Part shown: in pieces, positions 51,321 through 64,000 of the stretch
Layout: every line of letters begins with the position of its first letter
How positions within the stretch are numbered: position 1 is the stretch's first letter
Origin: RPQJ01 sp046347155
GTDB lineage: Bacteria > Pseudomonadota > Gammaproteobacteria > Steroidobacterales > Steroidobacteraceae
Reading direction: 5' to 3'
Assembly: GCA_046347155.1 (NCBI GenBank)
Contig: JAXMGT010000001.1
Coordinates: 682,001-746,000, forward strand
DNA length: 64,000 nucleotides
Notes under the pieces: generated by a model
Seen by the model: only the letters and a program-made list of their open reading frames with translations
Database searches by the model: none
What the model was told of the DNA's origin: nothing
Made by a program: the position numbers and the translations under genes

Positions 51321-52587
51321 TGTATTCCGATCACACGGTTTACATCTCATTCCGGACACATGGTTAACACTGTGTCCGGGGCGAAGGGATTGGGACCGGG
51401 TTCCACCCGGTCCTGATCTCGATCGAAGTATCCCAGATCGTACTCCAGGAAGCTGACCTGCCAGACCTGGTCGTCGACCTCGCGGATGCCCACCAGCTGC
51501 TCGGCCAGCGACACACTTAGGTTGATCTTGCGATTGCCGAGGCAGATGCGTCCGCATCGCGTCACGCGGATGGTGCGGTCGTGGAACGGGTAGGCGGGAT
51601 CCTGCGGCGGCTCGTAGGGTCGGGCTGAGGGTGTATAGAGCTCGGCCGGATAGATGCCGCCGAGCGCCTGGTGCGGCCGCTCCTGGTTGTAAACCCGGAT
51701 GAACTCCTCGAAGCGCTCCTGCTGCTGCAGGGCGTTGAACGCAGCGGGCTTGGTGGTCTCGTTCTTGAGCGTGAGGTGCATGCGCTCGTGGCGCCCGTTC
51801 TGCTGTGGCTTGCCGGGCTTGATGCGCTGCAGGCGGATGCCGAGGCGCAGCCACCAGACGGCGAGACGGGACAAGCCGAACAGTGCCCAGGGCGCAGCGA
51901 AGGGCGTGCCGTTGTCGGTGCGGATCGCGGCGGGCAGGCCGAACTCGCGGAAGGTGCGTTCGAACACGGAGAAGGCGAACTTCGACTTGGTTGACTCGAG
52001 GCCTTCGCAGGCGAGCAGGTAGCGGGAGCGGTAGTCGGTGATGGTGAGCGGGTAGCAGTACTGCCGGTTGCCGAGCAGGAACTCGCCCTTGTAGTCGGCG
52101 CACCACAGGCCGTTGGGTGCATGGGCCGCGCTCAGCGGGGTGCCGCAGGCCTTGCGGCGTCGGCGCTTGCGCCGCTTGACCAGCCCGTTGCGATCGAGCG
52201 CGGCGTGGATGGTGCTGACCGCGGGGGGCGGGATCATGGGGTACTCGCGGATCAGCTTGTCGCGGATCTTCGGCGCGCCCCAGGAGGGGTACTCCTTCTT
52301 GATGCCGAGGATGGCTCGCTCGACCTGGAACGGCAGCTGGTTGGCCTGGCGGTAAGGGGCCTTGCTGCGGTCATACAGCCCGTCGAGGCCGCAGGCCTTG
52401 TAGCGCTCGAAGATCTTGTAGCCGGTGACCCTGGAGATGCCGAACTCGCGGCACACCGGCGCCATCTTCTCGCCTTCCAGCAGGCGGGCTACGAAGCGGA
52501 GGCGTTCGTCCATCGGTTTACACTCTTTCCAGGGCATCTGGGCGCTCCCCAAATGCCGAAATGTGTAAACCATGAGCCCGGAATATT
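51321..52587 (-). mobile_element. IS481-family insertion sequence
   Basis: About 1.27 kb with one transposase gene. The ends carry imperfect terminal inverted repeats: TATTCCGATCACACGGTTTA at the left and, inverted, TATTCCGGGCTCATGGTTTA at the right. Outer boundaries are uncertain by 2-3 bases and no target duplication is obvious. The element sits 12 bases after the CCA of tRNA-Phe. Confidence 0.85.
51347..52537 (-). CDS. IS481-family transposase
   Basis: A 396-residue transposase. The N-terminal helix-turn-helix is MPWKECKPMDERLRFVARLL, then CREFGISRVTGYKIFERY. The DDE core has Asp in WCADYKGEF, Asp in RTDNGTPFAAP and Glu in QQNGRHERMH. A C-terminal beta-rich domain ends inside the left terminal repeat, which supplies the stop codon. 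The ATG at 52537 gives the standard family start; a longer in-frame start at 52573 lies in the terminal repeat. The frame is intact, so the element may be active. Confidence 0.9.
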   Translation of the reverse strand: MPWKECKPMDERLRFVARLLEGEKMAPVCREFGISRVTGYKIFERYKACGLDGLYDRSKAPYRQANQLPFQVERAILGIKKEYPSWGAPKIRDKLIREYPMIPPPAVSTIHAALDRNGLVKRRKRRRRKACGTPLSAAHAPNGLWCADYKGEFLLGNRQYCYPLTITDYRSRYLLACEGLESTKSKFAFSVFERTFREFGLPAAIRTDNGTPFAAPWALFGLSRLAVWWLRLGIRLQRIKPGKPQQNGRHERMHLTLKNETTKPAAFNALQQQERFEEFIRVYNQERPHQALGGIYPAELYTPSARPYEPPQDPAYPFHDRTIRVTRCGRICLGNRKINLSVSLAEQLVGIREVDDQVWQVSFLEYDLGYFDRDQDRVEPGPNPFAPDTVLTMCPE

Positions 52588-52730
52588 CCGTAAGCTATCT
52601 GTCGATAAGCTCAAATGGGTTGCACGCGTCTGGCTCCGATCGAAGGCCGATCAGTGTGCAGTCGATTGCACATGATGTCGGGCCCGGGTGCGCAGGCCGA
52701 CGTAATTTATATGCGCGTAAAGGCGCGACC

Positions 52731-53579
52731 TCATGGGGTGGACAGCCCTGCGATGAAGTCCCCAAGCAGTTGATCGGCTAGTTCGACGGGATCCTCGGAG
52801 TTTCTCAACGCCTGGGCCATGTCGATGGCCAGTCGATTCCGTGTCGGCTCCCTCTGCAGATGGCTCAACAGCTCACCTGCTGTCTGCGGGGCCGCCATTT
52901 GCCGGACATGCTTCCCCAGGATCCGCGCCCCTGCGCGCTCGTAGTCATAGTCGACCGCTTCGAGTACAGCGACCTCTGAACTATGTAAATCGCCTGCGTC
53001 AATAGTGTCGGCGTACCGACGAAGCAGCAGCGCGAGGTCCAGTGCGTCCTTCCGGTCCCGGTGCCCTCGATCAGTCCATGCGAATACTTTCAACATGGCG
53101 AGGCTTGCGAGTGAAGCTACCGGAATGACGGTACCCGGTCTGACCTCGACCTTCAGAGTCGAATAAAGGGCTTCGTTGTAGCCCAATACATTCATGACGA
53201 TCGCACTGTCCGGGGGCCAACTGATGTTGCCGTCGTCTTCGACGACGCCGCCGAACGGAACGAGATCGACGGGATATACGGCCGCGTAGTACACCCTCTG
53301 GGTAGCTCCGTTCCCCGTCGAAAAGCCGTGTGAATCAATCAACCGAGTCTTTAGGGCATCGAACTGGTCCCAGCCCGACACACTCACCGCCAAGTCGATA
53401 TCGCGTGTTGCCCGGAGTGTGTCGAAGCCCCGGACATTCAGCAGGACGATATCCCGCGCCATTGCCCCGGCCACAAAGTAGTCAATCGCGAGATCACGTG
53501 CCGCCGAGTCAACTGCGCACAGAACTTCGACCGTGATCGGGTCGAGCGGTCGGTCAGACCTTACGGAGAGTGTCGTCAA
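52731..53579 (-). CDS. abiEii: AbiEii-type nucleotidyltransferase toxin
   Basis: About 282 residues. The nucleotidyltransferase core is VAGAMARDIVLLN followed by TLRATRDIDLAVSV with the paired Asp residues, and RDRKDALDLALLLRRY further on is typical of AbiEii/DUF1814 proteins. AbiEii toxins transfer nucleotides onto RNA and block growth when the antitoxin is lost. The start is uncertain: a TTG at 53579, within the antitoxin 3' end, gives the best fit; ATG codons at 53648 and 53672 lie deeper in the antitoxin gene. Confidence 0.8.
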   Translation of the reverse strand: MTTLSVRSDRPLDPITVEVLCAVDSAARDLAIDYFVAGAMARDIVLLNVRGFDTLRATRDIDLAVSVSGWDQFDALKTRLIDSHGFSTGNGATQRVYYAAVYPVDLVPFGGVVEDDGNISWPPDSAIVMNVLGYNEALYSTLKVEVRPGTVIPVASLASLAMLKVFAWTDRGHRDRKDALDLALLLRRYADTIDAGDLHSSEVAVLEAVDYDYERAGARILGKHVRQMAAPQTAGELLSHLQREPTRNRLAIDMAQALRNSEDPVELADQLLGDFIAGLSTP

Positions 53580-54621
53580 TGTATTGCGTCCTGACCAATT
53601 CAGCGACTTCGAGGTTCCGCGGGTCGAGTGTTGCAACCAGATCCGCATAGACGAGCGGTGCAGGCACGACATCCGGCCAACGTGGATCAGTCGGAAACTT
53701 CCAGAAGGCCTCCAGAATCTCGATGTTGCCCTTCAAATCAGCACGCAGCCGGTATCTTTCAGCAGCCATGGCAATGAACTGCTTGGTCTGGTTGGGGCGA
53801 ACATAGAGCGTGCAGGTCGCCGGCTTCAGATAATTGGTCAGTTTGTCCGCTGCAACTTCCGCGCCCCATAAGGCCCCGGTGTCATTGAGGTCAGCGCCCT
53901 GCCACCAGTTCTGGATGGCAGCCGTGAATCGGCGCGCTTGCAGTTTGGGACGAAGTCGCGTTGGGTAGTTCATTACCCATTCGTCGAATAGCCTGGCGGG
54001 CTGGACCAAGTGCCGCTTGCCCGGTCCCCCAATTAGGTATTGGCGGTCAGTGAGGTTCTGTAGCGCTGGGCCCACGGCGCCCAGTGCCACGCCGGCTGCT
54101 GTTGCGATCTCGCGATACGGCGCGTTTAGAAGGTCGGGCCGGCAGAGTAGTAGGAAGATGATGCGCAGTGCGGTCGTCGTTCCGGCGGCGTGGGTGGGCG
54201 CGAATTCGGCGGTCAATGCAGGGCGGCGCTGCCCGGTCACCAGTACATGCAGGCCAGGCTGGCGTAGGTAGGCGTTGCCGGCTGTATCTATGAACTGCAG
54301 CTTGAGGTTTTCGCGGCAGTGATCGACGAGCTTTGGCGCCAGGTAGGGAGTCACAAGCACACCTTGTGCGCCCAGGAATCGCCGGATCTGGGTGTGTGCG
54401 GCGCCGAGCGCTGCTTCTCGGTCGATTCGGGTCTTGATCTCTACCGGGAGGGGAAATCTCCTGCCGTCGTCGTCGATTTCGATTCGTGCGTCCTGTCGGT
54501 GTTGACCGACGGCAGCGATGTCGCGATCGACGACCGTTATCCTCAGCCCGGTGTTCTTTGCCAGCGCTGCGATAGCCTGTTCAAGGATCCTTTGCTCAAG
54601 GTCGGTGTTGTCGTAACCCAT
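53554..54621 (-). CDS. abiEi: AbiEi-type antitoxin
   Basis: A 355-residue protein with a helix-turn-helix region in the middle (NAPYREIATAAGVALGAVGP, then ALQNLTDRQYLIG) and the C-terminal YLKPATCTLYVRPNQTKQFI region typical of longer AbiEi-like antitoxins of type IV systems. It lies upstream of and overlaps the toxin gene. Family knowledge: AbiEi represses its own promoter through inverted repeats, and two such repeats lie just upstream. Confidence 0.8.
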   Translation of the reverse strand: MGYDNTDLEQRILEQAIAALAKNTGLRITVVDRDIAAVGQHRQDARIEIDDDGRRFPLPVEIKTRIDREAALGAAHTQIRRFLGAQGVLVTPYLAPKLVDHCRENLKLQFIDTAGNAYLRQPGLHVLVTGQRRPALTAEFAPTHAAGTTTALRIIFLLLCRPDLLNAPYREIATAAGVALGAVGPALQNLTDRQYLIGGPGKRHLVQPARLFDEWVMNYPTRLRPKLQARRFTAAIQNWWQGADLNDTGALWGAEVAADKLTNYLKPATCTLYVRPNQTKQFIAMAAERYRLRADLKGNIEILEAFWKFPTDPRWPDVVPAPLVYADLVATLDPRNLEVAELVRTQYIDDTLRKV

Positions 54622-55371
54622 GGCGTTAACCGTTCACTTTTCGATTCTGTTCATGGAGCATGAACTGGTCATGGCTATGAACGCTCAGACCGGGATGCCT
54701 GACGAACCGGTTGCTAGGCCAGCAACCGGGCTGATGGGATCGTCCTGCCCAAAGCCCCGGAGCCTCATGCTCTGTGTTCAATATACTGGAGCGTACATGA
54801 AACGTGAACAAGACAATAAAATGAACAAAGGATAACTGCCGACCTTGTCGAAATGCCGAGCACCCAATCGCGCAGCATACTGAAAGTCGATCATAAATAT
54901 ATGAATTATAAGAATTTTAATGATGTACCGTCGGCTGTTAACAGGCTGTTAATGCCTGTCCGACATCGACGGAGTCAAAAACATCGCCAGTCGCTCAGGC
55001 TTCTTCGCCCCAAGCACCCCAAGACTCCCTTGGCGCCGAACCCCCCGCTGGGCGCCTAAAGGGCCCGTTACGCCAGATGCATACGGAGAGTCGCTTGCCT
55101 TGAACCCGGGCTTGACCCTCGTACTACTCGAGTCGCCAGGCAAAGCTCGCCGCTCACTCAATTGCCAGACCTGCAAAGTTGCAACAGTAGCAACCCTGCC
55201 AAGACCTTGATCGTTGTAAGTATATGTTTAACATAATATTTTGCGCGTGTCTGGCGGGCCGTCCAGGCAAGAAGGATCCAGCTCGCCCTGACCGCATGCG
55301 CCCAGTGCAATCATCTCTTGCCGGAAGCTAGCTCACGGAGCGAGCCACCTGATGTCGTACATTCTCCGTCC
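54622..55371. other. AT-rich intergenic control region of the island
   Basis: About 750 bases between the divergent AbiE pair and the defence operon. The first 60 bases hold the AbiE operator dyads. Bases 54780-54960 and 55200-55260 are markedly AT-rich against the chromosome. An inverted repeat TTGGCGCC...GGCGCCTAA lies near 55030-55060. TTGATC (55207) and CATAAT (55232) could be a weak promoter for the helicase operon, though the 19-base spacer is long. No convincing gene is seen. Confidence 0.5.
54649..54682 (-). promoter_or_regulatory. Tandem dyads upstream of the AbiE operon
   Basis: GTTCATG-GAG-CATGAAC (54649-54665) is a perfect 7-base dyad. A second copy TCATGG-CT-ATGAAC (54669-54682) follows with one base less between the arms. 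Two dyads in the promoter region fit cooperative autorepression by AbiEi. Confidence 0.55.
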
Positions 55372-58300
55372 ATGGTCAAACTGGAACACCTAACCCCGGG
55401 CGCCAGCATTCGGGGCATCCTCCCTGACGGTCAGGTAATCGTCGTCTCCGTCCAATCGTACGGCTCCGAAGCATTGGAGCTGACCTACAAGGCGCCCGAC
55501 GGTCGGGTCGGTTCGGTCCTGCTCTACCGGGACGACGAGCCTCGCCTGGAGTTGGTCGAGCAGGGACGGCCCTGGTCCTTCGACGGCGACGGGGCGCTCT
55601 TCCGATTGGTCTCCGAGGCCCAGCGCATCCATCTCGCGCACCTCTTCGACCCACTGCTCGCGGTCCACTCCTCGAACGTCCGCCCGCTGCCGCACCAGAT
55701 CACGGCGGTGTACCAGGAGATGCTGCCACGCCAGCCGCTGCGCTTTCTGCTAGCCGATGATCCGGGCGCCGGCAAGACGATCATGGCTGGCCTGCTCATG
55801 AAGGAGTTGATCGCCCGCGGCGACTTGCAGCGCTGCCTCGTCGTCTGCCCCGGGAGCCTCGCGGAGCAGTGGCAGGACGAGCTGTGGTCCCGCTTCCAGC
55901 TCCCGTTCGAGATCCTCACGAACGACAAGCTCGAGGCTTCTCGCACTGGGAACTGGTTCCTCGAGAACAACCTGGTTGTCGCGCGCCTGGACAAGCTGTC
56001 CCGCAACGAAGACCTGCAGCAGAAGCTCGCCGCGCCAGATTGCCGCTGGGATCTGATCGTCTGCGATGAGGCCCACAAGCTGTCGGCGACGTTTTTCGGC
56101 GGCGAGGTCAAGTACACGAAGCGCTACCGGCTCGCGCAGTTGCTGTCGACGCTCACGCGGCATTTCCTGCTGATGACCGCGACGCCTCACAACGGCAAGG
56201 AAGAGGATTTCCAGCTGTTCATGGCGTTGCTGGACGGCGATCGTTTCGAGGGCCGCTTCCGGGAAGGCGCCCATACCGCGACGGTCGACGATCTCATGCG
56301 TCGAATGACCAAGGAAAGCCTGCTCACCTTCGAGGGCACGCCGCTATTCCCGGAGCGCATCGCCTACACCGTGCCATACCGGCTTTCGGATCAGGAAGCA
56401 GCGCTCTACAAAGCGGTCACCGATTACGTCCGGGAGGAGTTCAATCGGGCCGAGGCGCTTCAGAACGAGAAGCGCGCCGGGACTGTCGGCTTCGCGCTGA
56501 CCATTCTGCAGCGACGGTTGGCGTCTTCGCCGGAGGCGATCTACCAGTCGCTGCATCGACGCCGCGAGCGACTCGAAGCAAAGCTCCGTGAGATGGAGGT
56601 ACTTCAGCGCGGCGGCCAGGTGGACGTTCCGGTGTCCGCGATTGGACCGACGCTGGACGCGGACGACGTCGAAGACCTTGACGAGGCACCGGATGACGAG
56701 GTGGAGCAGGCCGAGGAGGAGATCCTCGACCAAGCCACCGCGGCACGCACGATCGTCGAGCTGAAGGCCGAGATTCAGACGCTCACCCGACTTGAGGAAT
56801 TGGCAACCGCGGTGAAGCGCAGCGGCGTCGACCGGAAGTGGCAGGAACTCTCGAACCTGCTCAGCGAGATCTTCACCGCCGCCGCAGTCGTCAATCACGT
56901 CGCGGAGCCGAAGCCCCACGGGTCGGGCGATATCCCGAAGCCGGTGCCGTCGCCCCGGCAAAAACTGGTCATCTTTACCGAGCATCGGGACACGCTGAAC
57001 TACCTCCTTGCCCAAGTCAGCCGCTTGCAGGGCAGGTCGTCAGCAATCCGTGTGATTCATGGCGGCATGGGTAGGGAGGACCGGCTCAAGGCGCAGGAAG
57101 CCTTCAAGCACGATCCGGACGTTCAGATCCTGATCGCCACAGATGCCGCAGGGGAGGGCATCAACCTCCAGCGCGCGCACCTGATGGTCAATTACGACTT
57201 ACCGTGGAACCCGAACAGGCTCGAACAGCGGTTTGGGCGCATCCATCGAATCGGTCAGACCGAGGTCTGCCACCTCTGGAATCTCGTTGCCGAGGAAACC
57301 CGCGAGGGCGACGTTTATCGACGCCTGCTCGAGAAGCTGGAGGAGGCGCGCCGTGCGCTGGGCGGACAGGTCTTCGATGTGCTCGGCAAGCTGGTGTTCG
57401 AGGGTCGGCCACTCAGGGACTTGCTGATCGACGCAATCCGATATGGGGAGCGTCCAGAGGTGCGGGCTCGCCTGACCCAGGTTGTTGAGCAGGCACTTGA
57501 TCGCCGGCAGCTCCAGGACTTGCTCGACGACCAAGCACTATCGCCGAACTCAATGGACTTAAGCGAATTGCGCCGCATCCGAGAGGACATGGAGCGAGCC
57601 GAGGCACGGCGTCTTCAGCCACACTACATCAAGGCATTCTTCGTCGAAGCCTTCCGGCGGCTCGGTGGGACGATCCGTGAGCGGGAGGCGGAGCGGTTCG
57701 AGATCAGCCACGTGCCAGCCCAGGTGCGCGCGCGCGACCGCCTGGTCGGGGTGCGCGAGGTCATCAGCCCGCGATACGAGCGTGCTGTGTTCGAGAAGGC
57801 GCTGATCGCCCCTGCGGGTCAACCGCCAGCGGCCTTCCTGTGCCCGGGGCATCCGCTGCTTGAAGCTACCCTTGACCTAACGCTTGAGCGACATCGCGAT
57901 CTTCTTCGTCGGGGGACCGTCCTGGTCGATGACAACGACGCGGGCACGCAGCCTCGGGTACTGTTCTATCTCGAACACGCCATTCGAGACGCGAGCCAGT
58001 TGGCATCCGGCGAGCGCCGCACAATCTCAAAGCGGATGCTCTACGTTGAGATCGATGCGCGTGGTGAGGCGCGCCATCTCCAGTACGCGCCCTACTTGGA
58101 TTACCGACCGCTGCGCGAAAATGAACCCGGGGTCGACGACATCCTGCGTCGTCCCGAGTGTGCATGGGTGGATCGGCAGGTCGAAGCGAAGGCCGTCGGA
58201 CATGCGGTGGCGCATGTCGTGCCCGAGCAGCTCGCCGAGGTTCGCGACCGCAAGCTGGGATTGCTCGAGAAGACCGAGGCAGCGGTCAAGGAACGCCTGG

Positions 58301-58955
58301 TGAAGGAGATCACCTACTGGGACAACCGTGCCAACCAGCTCCAGATCCAGGAGCAGGCGGGCAAAATCAACGCGAAGCTCAACTCCGGTGAGGCACGTAA
58401 GCGAGCGGATGCGCTGCAGGGTCGACTCGAGAAGCGTCTGGCTGAGATCACGCTTGAACGGCAGATTTCACCGCTGCCCCCGGTGATTCTCGGTGGGCTG
58501 CTGGTGGTACCTCATGGCCTCGTCGCCAGCATGACCGGCGTGCGAGGCGCAGATGCTGCGGCGGCTATCGACACACAGGTGGCGGCCGCTCGGGCCAGGG
58601 CCATCGTGATGCAGATCGAGCGCAACCTCGGGTTCGAGCCCGAGGACGTTGAGCTGAAGAAGGTCGGTTACGACGTCGAGAGCCGGGTGCCCGGCACGGG
58701 CCGACTGCGGTTCATCGAGGTAAAGGGGCGAATGGCAGAGGCAGACCACTTTACCGTGACCAAGAACGAGATCCTCACCGCGCTCAACAAGCCAGAGGAT
58801 TTCGTGCTGGCGATCGTCGAGTTCCTCAGCGATCAGGAGCATCGAGTTCACTACGTCCGTGAGCCGTTTGCACGAAGCGGCATCACGACGGATTTCAACG
58901 GCGCGAGCGTGAACTTCCCGCTCGCCGAAATGATCGCGCGAGGTTCCACCCCGTC

Positions 58956-58959
<4 letters not shown>
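55372..58959 (+). CDS. SNF2-like helicase with C-terminal DUF3883 domain
   Basis: About 1195 residues. The superfamily 2 core has Walker A DDPGAGKT (130-136), DEAH (232-235), TATPHNGKEEDFQLF, and the C-terminal lobe FTEHRDTLNYL with DAAGEGINLQRA and WNPNRLEQRFGRIHRIGQ. An acidic coiled region separates the lobes. The last ~100 residues form DUF3883 with RFIEVKGR, a PD-(D/E)xK-like Glu-x-Lys. Such helicases occur in phage-defence clusters with DUF1156 methyltransferases. The ATG at 55372 starts the conserved MVKLEHLTPGASIRGI; a TTG at 55318 would add 18 residues. It overlaps the next gene by ATGA. Confidence 0.9.
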
Positions 58960-61988
<3,029 letters not shown>

Positions 61989-61991
61989 TCC

Positions 61992-64000
61992 ATGGCCATC
62001 ACCAATCAGGATCGGGTCGGCAAGGCGATGGATCTGCTCAAGCAAGGGCTTGGGCCTTTCGTCGAGCGCGAATTCAAGAATGCTTACGGAGCGAACGCGT
62101 CGTCCGAGGCGAAGCGAATCCTCGGGGAGGATCGCCTGTATGCCAAGAAAGAAATAACGGACCTCGATGCGGCGGCGTTGCTCAAGGTTGTTTGGGATAG
62201 CTGGAATAACCTGTTCGGTCGGACGCTGGGTCGTGCCGAGCGATCTCTCGTGCAGGAACTGCGGGATTGGCGCACCAAGTGGGCCCACCAGGATCCGTTC
62301 AGCGGAGATGACACTGACCGAGCGCTCGACTCTACAGCACGTCTCCTGACTGCGATTTCGGCGCCGCAGGCGGATGAATTGCAGAGGCTCAAGCTCGAGC
62401 TGCGACGCCTTCAGGCGACGGAGCAGGTCCGCGGTGAGAAGCGCAAGGCGGGCGGATCGCTGATCGAGGCCGCCACCGGATCCTTGAAGCCCTGGAGGGA
62501 AGTGGTCACGCCGCATGTGGACGTTGCGAGCGGCAGGTACCAGCAGGCCGAGTTTGCTGCGGATCTCTGGCAGGTACACCTGGGTGAGGGCACCGATGAG
62601 TACCGGAAGCCGGAGGAGTTCTTCCGGAGGACTTACCTCACGGAGAGCTTGAGCCGCTTGTTGGTCGGAGCTGTGCAGCGCCTGAACGGAAAGGGCGGCG
62701 ACCCGGTCGTTCAGCTGCAGACCAACTTCGGCGGAGGCAAGACTCACTCGATGCTGGCGCTGTACCACTTGTTCTGCGGGGTGGCGCCGGGACAGCTCGC
62801 GGGGGTCGACCAGATCCTCGCGGAGGCCGGCATGAAGACTGTGCCGAAGGCCAATCGCGTCGTGCTGGTTGGCAATAAGATTTCGCCGGGGAATCCGGTG
62901 ACGAAGCCCGATGGCACGGTGGTACGCACGCTCTGGGGCGAACTCGCCTGGCAGCTCGGTGGCAAGAATGCCTACAAGCGTGTGGCCGCGGATGACGAGC
63001 GAGCGACGAGCCCTGGTGACGCACTGCGAGAGCTGTTCAACGAGTATGGCCCGTGCCTGATCCTGATCGACGAGTGGGTTGCATACGCGCGCCAGCTCCA
63101 CGACCAGGGCGACTTGCCTGCGGGTGGTTTCGAAACGCAGTTCACGTTCGCGCAGGCGCTGACGGAGTCGGCTAAGGCTGCGAAGAACACGTTGCTCGTG
63201 ATCTCGTTGCCTGCATCGGACACCGCTGGCTCACCCCACGTTCAGGCGGACGACGTCGAGGTGGGCGGTGTTCGCGGCCGTGAAGCGCTCGCCCGTCTTC
63301 GCAACGTCGTTGGACGTCTCGAGTCGTCCTGGCGGCCCGCGACGGCGGGGGAGGGCTTCGAGATCGTGCGTCGTCGACTCTTCGAGCCGCTGGCCGGTCC
63401 GGAAAGCTTTAAGCATCGGGACGTCACCGCGAGAGCCTTCTCGGATCTGTACCGGGCTCAGGCGGCCGAGTTTCCGCCCGAGGCCAAGATCCCAGATTAC
63501 GAGGAACGGATAAAGGCCGCGTACCCGATTCACCCGGAGATCTTCGACCGCCTGTACACAGATTGGTCGACGCTCATCAAGTTTCAGCGCACGCGCGGCG
63601 TCCTGCGGCTCATGGCCGCGGTCATTCACAGCCTGTGGGAGAAGGGCGACCGCAACCCGCTTATCCTCCCGTCCACCGTACCCATCGATGATCCGCGAGT
63701 GCAGTTCGAGCTGACCCGCTACCTGTCGGACAACTGGACACCGATCATCGAGCGCGACGTCGATGGACCGAGTTCCGTGCCGCAGAAGATCGACGCGGAG
63801 GTGCCGAACCTCGGCAAGCTGCATGCCGCCCGTCGAGTGGCTCGAACCATCTACTTGGGTTCGGCGCCGACCGGCGATGCCCCGCATCGAGGCGTCGAGG
63901 ACTCGCGCGTGAAGCTGGGGTGCGTGATGCCCGGTGAATCGCCCGCGGTGTACGGCGATGCGCTGCGTCGGCTCGCCAGTGCGGCGACCTTCCTCTATCA
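61992..64000 (+). CDS. Swt1-HEPN/DUF499 ATPase, N-terminal part
   Basis: The first 669 codons of a protein that runs off the window. The N-terminal region (1-125) looks like an Swt1-family HEPN domain, with RTKWAHQDPF giving the HEPN Arg-x4-His motif at about 94-99. The DUF499 ATPase follows, with Walker A NFGGGKTHS (about 245) and Walker B CLILIDEWVAYAR (about 355). HEPN domains are often RNases in defence proteins. The ATG at 61992 is 3 bases after the methyltransferase stop. The strand and frame are clear, the length is not. Confidence 0.85.
   Translation, partial: MAITNQDRVGKAMDLLKQGLGPFVEREFKNAYGANASSEAKRILGEDRLYAKKEITDLDAAALLKVVWDSWNNLFGRTLGRAERSLVQELRDWRTKWAHQDPFSGDDTDRALDSTARLLTAISAPQADELQRLKLELRRLQATEQVRGEKRKAGGSLIEAATGSLKPWREVVTPHVDVASGRYQQAEFAADLWQVHLGEGTDEYRKPEEFFRRTYLTESLSRLLVGAVQRLNGKGGDPVVQLQTNFGGGKTHSMLALYHLFCGVAPGQLAGVDQILAEAGMKTVPKANRVVLVGNKISPGNPVTKPDGTVVRTLWGELAWQLGGKNAYKRVAADDERATSPGDALRELFNEYGPCLILIDEWVAYARQLHDQGDLPAGGFETQFTFAQALTESAKAAKNTLLVISLPASDTAGSPHVQADDVEVGGVRGREALARLRNVVGRLESSWRPATAGEGFEIVRRRLFEPLAGPESFKHRDVTARAFSDLYRAQAAEFPPEAKIPDYEERIKAAYPIHPEIFDRLYTDWSTLIKFQRTRGVLRLMAAVIHSLWEKGDRNPLILPSTVPIDDPRVQFELTRYLSDNWTPIIERDVDGPSSVPQKIDAEVPNLGKLHAARRVARTIYLGSAPTGDAPHRGVEDSRVKLGCVMPGESPAVYGDALRRLASAATFLY

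Noticed and set aside
52586..52730. Integrase remnant after the IS element
   Set aside because: A short frame ends here (KLKWVARVWLRSKAD), but it is too short to assign to any family.
54620..54835. Small plus-strand gene upstream of the defence operon
   Set aside because: It overlaps the AbiE operator dyads, has no ribosome-binding site and no recognisable sequence.

Overview
The window is very GC-rich chromosomal DNA (coding regions roughly 68-72% G+C by eye) from a gammaproteobacterium. The best guess is the order Lysobacterales/Xanthomonadales. The guess rests on pilS-pilR lying beside sucC-sucD, a split MacAB-type efflux operon with its own sigma-54 response regulator and NtrY-like kinase, and many TonB-dependent receptors with FecI/FecR signalling. 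No genus can be named from sequence alone.

Layout. 1-15.5 kb is ordinary chromosome: the start of a membrane glycosyltransferase-like gene, pilR and pilS, sucC and sucD (SucD carries an unusual 72-residue Lys/Ala/Pro-rich tail), an Arc-type DNA-binding protein with an SPFH membrane protein, a YpfJ-like zinc protease, and an efflux operon (adaptor, ATPase, two permeases, response regulator, histidine kinase). 15.5-18.2 kb holds a small secreted-type protein, an ORF6N-domain protein and a DUF1254 lipoprotein.

18.2-46.2 kb is the most interesting part. Two related modules each contain an ECF sigma factor, a FecR anti-sigma factor, TonB-dependent receptor(s) with a signalling (STN) domain, a YddA/SbmA-BacA-like ABC transporter, a thioredoxin-like protein translationally coupled to an unrecognised ~320-residue protein, and a prolyl oligopeptidase. 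Module 1 adds an Xaa-Pro aminopeptidase and a pyroglutamyl peptidase. Module 2 is followed by a DUF1254 protein and a cysteine-desulfurase-like enzyme. Nine sites of the form TTACGGG-N16-CGTC (or TACCGG-N16-TGTC), all with exactly 16 bases between the boxes, precede both sigma genes, all three receptors, one thioredoxin gene, both oligopeptidases and the desulfurase-like gene. I read this as a two-sigma regulon for sensing, importing, reducing and degrading a proline-rich, possibly pyroglutamyl-capped and disulfide-containing peptide. The function is inference; the architecture and the motif are visible. A 321-bp identity between receptors 1 and 2 and a fusion scar between them indicate recent duplication and deletion.

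46.2-51.3 kb carries a DUF1800/DUF1501 secreted pair, a TauE/SafE permease, a VapBC-type toxin-antitoxin pair and tRNA-Phe(GAA). From the tRNA onward the DNA is island-like. An IS481-family element abuts the tRNA, followed by an AbiE-type toxin-antitoxin pair, an AT-rich control region and a defence-type operon: SNF2-like helicase with a DUF3883 nuclease-like end, a DUF1156 DNA methyltransferase, and an Swt1-HEPN/DUF499 ATPase that runs off the window end.

Dispersed palindromic repeats (GGGGTCTGTCCCC / AGGTGTCTGACACCT type, and a second ATTCTCGATTTC type) sit in at least nine intergenic places, several directly upstream of the ECF-type promoters. No REP-associated transposase gene is in the window.
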